Assembly: GCF_021310995.1 (NCBI RefSeq)
Contig: NZ_CP054150.1
Location: 2,623,501 to 2,687,500, forward strand
Direction: 5' to 3'
Source: Agrobacterium vaccinii
GTDB taxonomy: Bacteria > Pseudomonadota > Alphaproteobacteria > Rhizobiales > Rhizobiaceae
Length of the DNA stretch: 64,000 bases
The notes under the pieces were generated by a model. It was not told the origin of the DNA. It did not search any database and worked only from the letters and a program-made list of their open reading frames with translations. The first letter of the stretch is position 1. Every line of letters starts with the position of its first letter. Position numbers and translations under genes: made by a program. Shown here piece after piece: positions 43,843-51,435 of the stretch.

Positions 43843-45276
43843 ATGACAATGCGTAAGGAATACGATCTGCTGGGGGCCAAGGACATTCCATCGGACGCCT
43901 ATTGGGGTGTGCACACGGCGCGCGCCGCAGAGAATTTTCAAATTACCGGAACGACCATTGGTCGCTACAGCTACATCATTCGCGGGCTGGCCTTCGTGAA
44001 GGAAGCCGCAGCACGCGCCAACAACGAGCTCGGTCTTTTGGACACTGACAGGTTGAATGCCATCGTGCAGGCCTGCCGGGAAATTCGCGACGGCGCTTTG
44101 CATGAGCAATTTATCGTCGATGTCATTCAGGGTGGTGCAGGCACCTCCACCAACATGAATGCAAACGAGGTCATCGCAAACCGCTCGCTTGAAATTCTGG
44201 GGCACGCGAAGGGCGACTATGCGCATCTGCACCCGAATGATCATGTCAATCTCAGCCAGTCGACCAACGACGCCTACCCGACAGCCATCAATGTTGCTCT
44301 GATCGAGGCCATCGACGAGCTTGCGGCATCCATGCTGGTCCTTCAGGATGCCTTCGAGCGCAAGGCGAAGGAATTCGATGGCATTCTCAAGGTCGGTCGC
44401 ACGCAACTTCAGGACGCTGTACCGATGACGCTCGGTCAGGAGTTCCGCACCTTCGCAATCATGCTGGGGGAAGACCGCCTACGGCTGATCGAATCCGCCG
44501 CATTGCTGCACGAGATCAATCTGGGCGCCACCGCCATCGGCACACGGCTTAACGCACCTGCCGGATATGCCGAGGTTGCCTGCAAACATCTGGTGGAACT
44601 GACCGGTCGCCCGCTGGTCACGGCTGCCGATCTCATCGAGGCAACGCAAGACCCCGGCGCCTTCATGCATCTGTCCGGCGTGCTGAAACGCGTCGCCGTC
44701 AAATTGTCCAAGACCTGCAACGACCTTCGGCTGCTGTCATCGGGCCCCCGCGCAGGCATCGGCGAAATCAACCTGCCGCCGGTTCAGGCCGGGTCCAGCA
44801 TCATGCCGGGCAAGGTCAATCCGGTCATCCCAGAAGTGGTCAACCAGGTGGCTTTCGCCGTGATCGGCAATGACATCACCATCACCATGGCAGCCGAAGG
44901 CGGGCAGCTTCAGTTGAACGCCTTCGAACCCATCATCGTCAAATCCCTGTCCGAAAGCATTTCGCAACTGAGCGCAGCTTGCCGCACGCTGGCGGACCGG
45001 TGCGTTGATGGCATCACTGCCAATATCGACATCATGGCGCAAAGACTGGAGCAGTCCCTCGGCATCGCCACCGCCCTCAACCCGCTGATCGGCTATTACG
45101 CCGCAACGCAGGTGGCGCAAGAAGCGCTGGCTTCCGGGCGAACGGTTCCAGAGGTCGTCATGGAGAAAGGCTATCTCACCGCCGAACAACTGATGGAAGC
45201 ACTGAGACCGGAACGACTGGCAAACCTGCCCGTGCTGGCCGTAACGCCCTCGGAGACTGTCGAGAAGGTGATTTAA
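43843..45276 (+). CDS. aspA: Aspartate ammonia-lyase (aspartase)
   Basis: Splits aspartate into fumarate and ammonia, completing asparagine catabolism; 477 residues, tetrameric superfamily fold. Landmarks are GGAGTSTNMNANEV near 98, HPNDHVNLSQSTND near 129-142, and the signature GSSIMPGKVNP near 317-327 carrying the catalytic Ser. GGAGGA precedes the ATG. The stop overlaps that of the convergent GntR gene. Divergent from ansP-ansA; likely co-regulated through the paired dyads. Confidence 0.94.
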   Translation: MTMRKEYDLLGAKDIPSDAYWGVHTARAAENFQITGTTIGRYSYIIRGLAFVKEAAARANNELGLLDTDRLNAIVQACREIRDGALHEQFIVDVIQGGAGTSTNMNANEVIANRSLEILGHAKGDYAHLHPNDHVNLSQSTNDAYPTAINVALIEAIDELAASMLVLQDAFERKAKEFDGILKVGRTQLQDAVPMTLGQEFRTFAIMLGEDRLRLIESAALLHEINLGATAIGTRLNAPAGYAEVACKHLVELTGRPLVTAADLIEATQDPGAFMHLSGVLKRVAVKLSKTCNDLRLLSSGPRAGIGEINLPPVQAGSSIMPGKVNPVIPEVVNQVAFAVIGNDITITMAAEGGQLQLNAFEPIIVKSLSESISQLSAACRTLADRCVDGITANIDIMAQRLEQSLGIATALNPLIGYYAATQVAQEALASGRTVPEVVMEKGYLTAEQLMEALRPERLANLPVLAVTPSETVEKVI

Positions 45277-45980
45277 CGCGGCTGTTCACCGATGATCGAC
45301 GTCACCACCTGCTTGACCTGCCCGAGATGCGCTTCCATCGCGCTTCGGGCGGTCTCGCCGGAACCGACGGCAATAGCCTCGGCAATCAGCCGATGCTCGA
45401 CATTGGAAGCAATACGGCGATGCGCCATGATGTTGAGCAGTTCCGACTGTTGACTGAGCGAATCACGGGCATCCGCAACGACCTTGGCAAACAGCGAGTT
45501 GCCGGAGGCCTCTGCGATGGCGCTGTGAAACTCCGAGTCCAGCTTGACCCATTTGTGCGGGTCTTCCTGCACATCCATCGCGTCGCACAACTTGAGAATA
45601 CGGGTCATCTGCTCACCGCTGCGCCGCACCGCCGCCCAACCGGCAGCGGGCACTTCGATGAAGGGCCGGGCCTCGATGAGATCGCGGGCAGAATAACCAC
45701 GGTAGGTGAGTTCGCGGCTTGGCTGGTCGGTGACGACGAAGGTTCCGCTGCCGGTGCGGGTCTGGGTCATGCCCAGCGTTTGCAACGACCGCAGTGCCTC
45801 GCGAACGATCGGACGGCTGACGCCGTACTTCTCGGCAAGATGCGTTTCTGCTGGCAAACGTGTGCCCACGACCAATCGCCCTGAGACAATAGCCTGTCGC
45901 AAGTCTTCAAAGACCGATTCCGCCGCACTTTTTCGACTAATCGGATTTGTTTTGGATAAAAAGTCCGCCCCAGCACTCAT
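45273..45980 (-). CDS. ansR: GntR/FadR-type (FCD) regulator, probable regulator of asparagine/aspartate catabolism
   Basis: A 235-residue regulator: winged helix-turn-helix over about 20-85 (LPAETHLAEKYGVSRPIVRE, ALRSLQTLGM) and an FCD effector domain over about 100-225 with the metal-binding Asp/His pattern (ARPFIEV, DSEFHSAIAEASGN). Start at the ATG 45980; no ribosome site is clear. A perfect TGTCATGACA palindrome overlaps the start. Position next to aspA suggests it controls the ans genes, as a GntR regulator does in R. etli. Confidence 0.78.
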   Translation of the reverse strand: MSAGADFLSKTNPISRKSAAESVFEDLRQAIVSGRLVVGTRLPAETHLAEKYGVSRPIVREALRSLQTLGMTQTRTGSGTFVVTDQPSRELTYRGYSARDLIEARPFIEVPAAGWAAVRRSGEQMTRILKLCDAMDVQEDPHKWVKLDSEFHSAIAEASGNSLFAKVVADARDSLSQQSELLNIMAHRRIASNVEHRLIAEAIAVGSGETARSAMEAHLGQVKQVVTSIIGEQPR

Positions 45981-45989
45981 GTCATGACA
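45980..45989. promoter_or_regulatory. TGTCATGACA palindrome at the GntR start codon
   Basis: A perfect 10-bp palindrome abutting the start of the GntR-type gene. It could be an autoregulatory operator, though FCD-type sites usually contain GT-N3-AC cores and this one is TGT-N4-ACA. Tentative. Confidence 0.35.
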
Positions 45990-46130
45990 TTTTCTAAAGC
46001 CGGGTTGGTTGTCAAGGCACGGTGAGGGAAGACCAATGTTAAAATACAAAAGAAATATTTCGGTATGCCTATTTTATAGGCCAGCTGAAAAAGATTGCAT
46101 TTCATTGTGCGCTGCGTCATCTATGCGCTC

Positions 46131-46718
46131 ATGACGATCCGTGATCTGACCATTCTAGTCATTGATGAAAACGCTATTCGCGCCTCCATTATCGAGGAAG
46201 GATTGCGCGAGGCGGGGCATGACCACGTCACAGTGATCCACGAAGTCCATGGCGTGGCGCGGATCATTGACACGCTCTGTCCCGACGTCATCGTCATCGA
46301 CATCGAAAATCCCAACCGGGACATGATGGAGCATTTGTTCCAACTGACCCGAACGGTGGGACGACCCATCGCCATGTTCGTGGATCGCTCCGACACCGCA
46401 TCCATCGAAGCCGCAGTCGAAGCGGGTGTGTCCGCCTATATTGTCGATGGGCTCAAGAAAGAGCGCGTCAAACCCATCCTCGATATGGCCGTCAGCCGCT
46501 TCAACGCCTTCAGCCGCCTGAAGCGGGAACTGGCAGATGCCAAATCGGCGCTGGAAGACCGCAAGATCGTGGAGCGCGCCAAGGGCATTCTGATGAAGAT
46601 GCGCGGCCTGTCCGAAGAGGAAGCCTTCGCGCTTTTGCGCCAGACGGCGATGAACGAGAAGAAAAAGCTGTCCGAGATTGCGCAAAGCGTGGTCACGGCT
46701 GCCGGCTTGCTGATGTGA
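46131..46718 (+). CDS. nasT: ANTAR-domain antiterminator NasT
   Basis: A 195-residue RNA-binding response regulator: a receiver-like domain (about 5-120, with Asp57 in VIVIDIEN) and a C-terminal ANTAR domain (about 135-190, LEDRKIVERAKGILMKMRGL then SEEEAFALLRQTAMNEKKK). It binds paired hexaloop hairpins in nascent RNA and prevents termination. NasS, encoded 31 bases downstream, holds it inactive without nitrate. The expected target is the nrtA leader at 48222-48350. The start chosen (46131) has a weak ribosome site. Confidence 0.93.
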   Translation: MTIRDLTILVIDENAIRASIIEEGLREAGHDHVTVIHEVHGVARIIDTLCPDVIVIDIENPNRDMMEHLFQLTRTVGRPIAMFVDRSDTASIEAAVEAGVSAYIVDGLKKERVKPILDMAVSRFNAFSRLKRELADAKSALEDRKIVERAKGILMKMRGLSEEEAFALLRQTAMNEKKKLSEIAQSVVTAAGLLM

Positions 46719-46749
46719 GCGGCGCAGGACAGGAAAGGAAGCTTAGGAT

Positions 46750-48036
46750 ATGACGACCATCGTCAGCGAGACACCTGGAAGCGGCAGCGCAGACAGCGCG
46801 CCAGCTTTGATTGGCAATGACCGCCAACGCACCTTGCGCGCAGGCTTCATTCCGCTGGTCGATGCATCCGTGCTGATCGCCGCCACCGAATTCGGCTTTG
46901 CGGAGAAGGAAGGCCTGAAGCTCGATCTCGTGAAGGACGTATCCTGGGCCAATGTGCGCGACCGTCTGGCGTTTCGGCAATTCGATATCGCCCACATGCT
47001 CTCGCCCATGCCGGTCGCTTCGATGCTGGATCTGGGCTCCAACCCCTCCCCCACCATCACACCGTTTTCGCTGGGGCGTGGCGGCAATGCGATTACGCTT
47101 TCGACCCGGCTCTTCAAGCGCATGCGCGAGGTGGCAGGAATTTCAGAGACGGCAAGCGCGCTCGATGATGCCAAGGCGCTGAAATCGCTTCTGGATGAGA
47201 TGCGCGCACGCGGCGAAGCCACACCGACCTTTGGTGTGACTTACCCGTTCTCATCGCACAATTACGAATTCCGCTATTGGCTTGCGGCTGGTGGCATCAA
47301 CCCGGACAAGGACGTCAAACTCGTCGTTGTGCCGCCACCACTGACATCCGACGCCCTTGCCGCCGGCGCAATCGACGGCTTCTGCGTTGGCGCACCCTGG
47401 AACATGATGGCGAGCGAACGCGGCATCGGCCGCATCGTCGCCGCCAAGCAGGATATCTGGCCATCAGCACCAGAGAAGGTCGTCGGCATGCGCCCGGAAT
47501 GGGCGGATGCGCAACCCGAAGCCGTTTCGCGTCTTCTGGTGGCGCTAGATGCTGCTGCGCGCTGGTGTGACGATACGGAAAACCACAGCGCTCTGGCCGC
47601 GACGCTGGCGGATGCGAAATACATCGCCGCTCCCGAGGAGATCATTCGCCAAGTGCTGGCCGGACGCTTCAGTGTCGATGCCCAGGGCAACCAGCGCGTC
47701 ATCGAACGATATTTCACCTTCCATGACAATTTCGCCAATTACCCACGCAAGAGCCAGGCGCTGTGGATCTACAGCCAGATGATCCGCTGGGGACAGGCCA
47801 ACTTCACGCAGGAAGCCGCCCAAGCGGCGGCACTAGCTTATCGCAGCGATCTTTACCGCGACGCTCTGGGTCCCAGCAACGCACCGCCTGAGTCCGATAT
47901 GCGCATCGAAGGCGATACGGATGGCGACCGCTTTATGGATGGCCATGTCTTCGACCCGAGCATGATTGAGGGTTACGTGAAAGGCTTCGCAGTCAGCGCA
48001 GGCAATCTCGGGTCGGCCAGCACCGAAGACGCCTGA
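46750..48036 (+). CDS. nasS: Nitrate sensor NasS (cytoplasmic NrtA-like)
   Basis: A 428-residue homologue of the nitrate-binding protein NrtA but without any signal peptide, so cytoplasmic. Shared motifs with the downstream NrtA are RYWLAAGGINPDKDV near 177 and FCVGAPWNMM near 215. This is the NasS sensor that releases NasT when nitrate or nitrite binds. AGGAAG precedes the ATG. Co-transcribed with nasT. Confidence 0.92.
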   Translation: MTTIVSETPGSGSADSAPALIGNDRQRTLRAGFIPLVDASVLIAATEFGFAEKEGLKLDLVKDVSWANVRDRLAFRQFDIAHMLSPMPVASMLDLGSNPSPTITPFSLGRGGNAITLSTRLFKRMREVAGISETASALDDAKALKSLLDEMRARGEATPTFGVTYPFSSHNYEFRYWLAAGGINPDKDVKLVVVPPPLTSDALAAGAIDGFCVGAPWNMMASERGIGRIVAAKQDIWPSAPEKVVGMRPEWADAQPEAVSRLLVALDAAARWCDDTENHSALAATLADAKYIAAPEEIIRQVLAGRFSVDAQGNQRVIERYFTFHDNFANYPRKSQALWIYSQMIRWGQANFTQEAAQAAALAYRSDLYRDALGPSNAPPESDMRIEGDTDGDRFMDGHVFDPSMIEGYVKGFAVSAGNLGSASTEDA

Positions 48037-48047
48037 TTGTGACGCAC

Positions 48048-48064
48048 TGCACAAATGCTGCGCA
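48048..48064. promoter_or_regulatory. Candidate NtrC binding site
   Basis: TGCACAAATGCTGCGCA, an imperfect dyad close to the NtrC consensus TGCACC-N5-GGTGCA, about 148 bases upstream of the sigma-54 promoter of nrtA, a typical enhancer distance. A second partial element (TGTGCGCA) follows at about 48089. Confidence 0.45.
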
Positions 48065-48195
48065 TCGAAAAAGCTTCTCAGATATCATGTGCGCAAAATA
48101 TAAGCCGTCAATTTCATGATTGAATTTTGAACAAAGCCCGCAAAATTCAGAAATAACGCTTTCATATCAATTTGTTATTTTCCTCTCTAACGAAC

Positions 48196-48211
48196 TGGCA
48201 TACCGCTTGCT
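48196..48211 (+). promoter_or_regulatory. Sigma-54 promoter of the nrt-nir-nas operon
   Basis: TGGCATACCGCTTGCT, matching the -24/-12 consensus TGGCAC-N5-TTGC with GG and GC ten bases apart. Transcription would start near 48222, immediately before the first ANTAR hairpin. This implies nitrogen control via NtrC in addition to nitrate control via NasS/NasT. Confidence 0.82.
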
Positions 48212-48223
48212 TGATATAAAACA

Positions 48224-48350
48224 CTCGGTCAATGGCGATCGAGGATAAAAGCGCATCACTGCTGCTTACCAACGACACTGACGTCGCAAGGTTTTTGCTG
48301 ACCGGGACCTCCCTCCCGGCAAACGCAATCTCCGAGCGGCGTTTTTTTAT
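48224..48350 (+). promoter_or_regulatory. ANTAR-responsive (NasT) leader with intrinsic terminator
   Basis: Two stem-loops with hexanucleotide loops carrying A1 and G4, the ANTAR target pattern: CTCGGTC[AATGGC]GATCGAG at 48224-48243 (one G-U pair) and CGAC[ACTGAC]GTCG at 48273-48286. A third hairpin CCGGGA[CCTCCC]TCCCGG lies at 48302-48319, and a terminator AAACGC/GCGTTT (48321-48326 and 48339-48344) runs into TTTTTTT. NasT binding should favour read-through into nrtA. The 369-base gap 48037-48405 is filled by this leader, the promoter and the putative NtrC site. Confidence 0.85.
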
Positions 48351-48405
48351 TTTTACTTTTCGCAAACAAGCGCCGGAACGGCGGATCAAAATGGGGACCA
48401 TGCGC

Positions 48406-49704
48406 ATGAAACCGACATTCACCGGCAATCTGAGCCGCCGCAGCATGCTGAAGACCACCGCTACCGCCGCCCTGATCACCGCCATGAAATCCGCCTTCCC
48501 ATCCGGTGCATTTGCGGCAACTGCCGCGCCTGAAGTGACCGGTGCGAAACTCGGTTACATCGCGTTGACCGATGCAGCGCCGCTGGTCGTTGCCGCCGAA
48601 AAAGGCCTTTTCGCCAAGTATGGCATGCCGGATGTGGAAGTTGCCAAGCAGGCCTCATGGGGTGCAACGCGCGACAACCTCGTTCTCGGCGGCGCATCCA
48701 ACGGCATCGATGGCGCGCATATTCTGACCCCCATGCCCTACCTCATGCACACCGGCAAAGTAACGCAGAACAATGTGCCGGTGCCGATGGCCATCCTCGC
48801 CCGCCTCAACCTCGACAGCCAAGGCATTTCGGTTGCCAAGGAATATGCCGACACCGGCGTGCAGATCGATGCTTCCAAGCTGAAGGCAGCCTTTGAGAAG
48901 AAGAAAGCCGAGGGCAAGGAAATCAAGGCGGCCATGACGTTTCCCGGCGGCACGCATGATCTGTGGATTCGCTATTGGCTGGCCGCTGGCGGCATCAACC
49001 CGGACAAGGATGTCTCCACCATCGTCGTTCCGCCACCGCAGATGGTTGCCAACATGAAGGTTGGCAACATGGATGTGTTCTGTGTGGGCGAGCCATGGAA
49101 CGAGCAGCTGGTCAATCAGGGCATCGGCTTTACCGCCTGCACGACAGGCGAGCTTTGGAAGGGACACCCCGAAAAGGCGCTCGGCATGCGCGCCGACTGG
49201 GTGGAGAAGAACCCGAATGCCGCAAAGGCCATCCTGATGGCCGTGATAGAAGCCCAGCAATGGTGCGACAGCATGGATAACAAGGATGAGATGTCCGCCA
49301 TTCTGGGCAAACGCCAATGGTTCAACGTTCCGCCAAAGGACGTGCTGGGCCGCCTGAAGGGCGACATCAACTACGGCAATGGCCGCGTGGCCCACGGAAC
49401 CGACTTGCAGATGAAATTCTGGAAGGACGGCGCATCCTATCCGTTCCAGAGCCATGACAGCTGGTTCATCGCCGAGAATGTCCGCTGGGGCAAGTTTGCG
49501 CCCGACACCGACATCAAGGCGCTGGTCTCCCAGGTCAACCGCGAAGACCTGTGGCGCGAAGCCGCCAAGGAATTGGGCGTGGCAGCAAGCGATATCCCGA
49601 CCTCCAAATCCCGCGGCAAGGAAACCTTCTTCGATGGCAAAGTTTTCGACCCGGAAAACCCATCCGCCTATCTCGACAGCCTCTCGATCAAGGCCGCCTC
49701 TTAA
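48406..49704 (+). CDS. nrtA: Nitrate ABC transporter binding protein NrtA
   Basis: Periplasmic nitrate/nitrite-binding protein, 432 residues. The N-terminus carries a twin-arginine type signal (NLSRRSMLKTTATAAL) with cleavage near AFA. Body motifs match the NrtA/CmpA family (RYWLAAGGINPDKDV, DVFCVGEPWNEQ). Start: ATG 48406 follows GGGGA at spacing 8; ATGs at 48400 and 48391 are in frame. First structural gene after the antitermination leader. Confidence 0.92.
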   Translation: MKPTFTGNLSRRSMLKTTATAALITAMKSAFPSGAFAATAAPEVTGAKLGYIALTDAAPLVVAAEKGLFAKYGMPDVEVAKQASWGATRDNLVLGGASNGIDGAHILTPMPYLMHTGKVTQNNVPVPMAILARLNLDSQGISVAKEYADTGVQIDASKLKAAFEKKKAEGKEIKAAMTFPGGTHDLWIRYWLAAGGINPDKDVSTIVVPPPQMVANMKVGNMDVFCVGEPWNEQLVNQGIGFTACTTGELWKGHPEKALGMRADWVEKNPNAAKAILMAVIEAQQWCDSMDNKDEMSAILGKRQWFNVPPKDVLGRLKGDINYGNGRVAHGTDLQMKFWKDGASYPFQSHDSWFIAENVRWGKFAPDTDIKALVSQVNREDLWREAAKELGVAASDIPTSKSRGKETFFDGKVFDPENPSAYLDSLSIKAAS

Positions 49705-49723
49705 AAAGCGACAGGATAAAACC

Positions 49724-50620
49724 ATGACCGCAACTGCCCGCAAGACAGACAGCATGGCAACGGCCACCGCCATCCCGAAAAGCGGCACCGTGATTGCCAT
49801 CGACCGCCGCCAGGCAAAGGGCTTCAACCCCGGAAAGATTGCGGGCGCGATTGCCCGCAACGTTCTTCCCCCACTTGTCGTGCTGGTTCTGCTGCTCGGC
49901 ATCTGGCAGATGCTCTGTTCCACCCCCGGCGCAACGTTGCCGCCGCCAAGCCAGGTGTTTCAGGAAAGCTATGACCTGATCGTCTATCCCTTCTTCGTCT
50001 ATGGTTCGCAGGATATCGGCCTTGGTTGGCGGGTGTTGATTTCGCTGGAGCGTGTGGCCTATGGCTTCGGGCTTGCCGCTGTTGCAGGCGTCATCCTCGG
50101 CGCCATCGTCGGTCAGTCCATCTGGGCGATGCGCGGTCTCGACCCGATCTTTCAGGTGCTGCGCACGGTGCCGCCGCTGGCATGGCTACCGCTGTCGCTG
50201 GCTGCCTTTCAGGACAGCAATCCATCGGCCATTTTTGTGATCTTCATCACCTCCATCTGGCCCGTCATCATCAACACTGCCGTTGGTGTGCGCAACATTC
50301 CGCAGGATTACCGCAACGTGGCGCAGGTGCTGCGGCTGAACCAACTGGAGTTTTTCTACAAGATCATGCTGCCATCCGCCGCGCCCTACATCTTCACCGG
50401 CCTGCGCATCGGTGTCGGCCTGTCATGGTTGGCGATCGTCGCCGCTGAAATGCTGACCGGTGGCGTCGGCATCGGCTTCTTCATCTGGGATGCGTGGAAT
50501 TCCTCGCGCCTGCCCGACATCATCGTCGCACTCGCTTACATCGGCGTCGTCGGTTTCGTGCTGGACAAGCTGGTCGCAGCACTCGGCAACATCGTCACCC
50601 GTGGCGCAGCGGCGAATTGA
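49724..50620 (+). CDS. nrtB: Nitrate ABC transporter permease NrtB
   Basis: A 298-residue permease with six predicted transmembrane segments after a ~45-residue cytoplasmic N-terminus. The conserved loop [19 protein letters not shown] near 192 corresponds to the EAA region, and [20 protein letters not shown] near 148 is typical of the nitrate/bicarbonate/taurine permease family. AGGATAAAACC precedes the ATG at 49724. Between nrtA and nrtC in one operon. Confidence 0.92.
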   Translation: MTATARKTDSMATATAIPKSGTVIAIDRRQAKGFNPGKIAGAIARNVLPPLVVLVLLLGIWQMLCSTPGATLPPPSQVFQESYDLIVYPFFVYGSQDIGLGWRVLISLERVAYGFGLAAVAGVILGAIVGQSIWAMRGLDPIFQVLRTVPPLAWLPLSLAAFQDSNPSAIFVIFITSIWPVIINTAVGVRNIPQDYRNVAQVLRLNQLEFFYKIMLPSAAPYIFTGLRIGVGLSWLAIVAAEMLTGGVGIGFFIWDAWNSSRLPDIIVALAYIGVVGFVLDKLVAALGNIVTRGAAAN

Positions 50621-50633
50621 GGAGGAGATCCAT

Positions 50634-51431
50634 ATGAACGCCTATCTCAAGCTCGATAACATCGATAAATATTTCGACAAGGGCGGCAGCCGCGCCGAGG
50701 TGCTGAAGGGCATCAACCTCACCATCGGCAAGGGCGAATTCGTCTCGGTCATCGGCCATTCCGGCTGCGGCAAGTCCACCATGCTGAACCTCATCGCAGG
50801 GCTCACCAAGGTTTCCTCCGGAGTCGTTCTTCTGGAAAACCGCGAGGTGAACGAACCAGGCCCGGAACGCGCCGTGGTGTTTCAAAACCACAGCCTGCTG
50901 CCGTGGCTGAGCGTTTATGAAAACGTCAATCTCGGCGTCGAAAAGGTCTTCCGCTATTCAAAGACCAAGGCAGAGCGCCACGAATGGGTCATGCGCAATC
51001 TCGACCTCGTGCAGATGGGCCATGCCAAGGACAAGAAGCCATCGGAAATTTCCGGCGGCATGAAGCAGCGCGTCGGCATTGCCCGTGCGCTGGCGATGGA
51101 GCCGAAAATCCTGCTGCTGGATGAGCCCTTCGGCGCGCTGGATGCCCTGACCCGCGCCCATTTGCAGGATGCTGTCATGGAAATCCATGCCCGTCTTGGC
51201 AACACCATGGTCATGATTACCCATGATGTGGATGAGGCCGTTCTGCTGTCGGATCGCATCGTGATGATGACCAACGGTCCTGCCGCCCATATCGGCGAAA
51301 TTCTCGATGTGCCGCTGCCAAGGCCGCGCCACCGCATCGAGCTTGCATCCGACCGAACCTACCTCAAATGCCGCGAAGCCGTGTTGAAGTTCCTCTATGA
51401 ACGTCATCGCTTCGTCGAAGCTGCGGAGTAA
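50634..51431 (+). CDS. nrtC: Nitrate ABC transporter ATPase (NrtC/NrtD type)
   Basis: A 265-residue ATPase: Walker [10 protein letters not shown] near residue 39, signature [16 protein letters not shown] near 137, Walker [17 protein letters not shown] near 158, and [16 protein letters not shown] near 195. It lacks the C-terminal NrtA-like domain of cyanobacterial NrtC and so resembles NrtD. GGAGGAG lies before the ATG at 50634. It ends 4 bases before nirB. Confidence 0.9.
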   Translation: MNAYLKLDNIDKYFDKGGSRAEVLKGINLTIGKGEFVSVIGHSGCGKSTMLNLIAGLTKVSSGVVLLENREVNEPGPERAVVFQNHSLLPWLSVYENVNLGVEKVFRYSKTKAERHEWVMRNLDLVQMGHAKDKKPSEISGGMKQRVGIARALAMEPKILLLDEPFGALDALTRAHLQDAVMEIHARLGNTMVMITHDVDEAVLLSDRIVMMTNGPAAHIGEILDVPLPRPRHRIELASDRTYLKCREAVLKFLYERHRFVEAAE

Positions 51432-51435
51432 TCCC

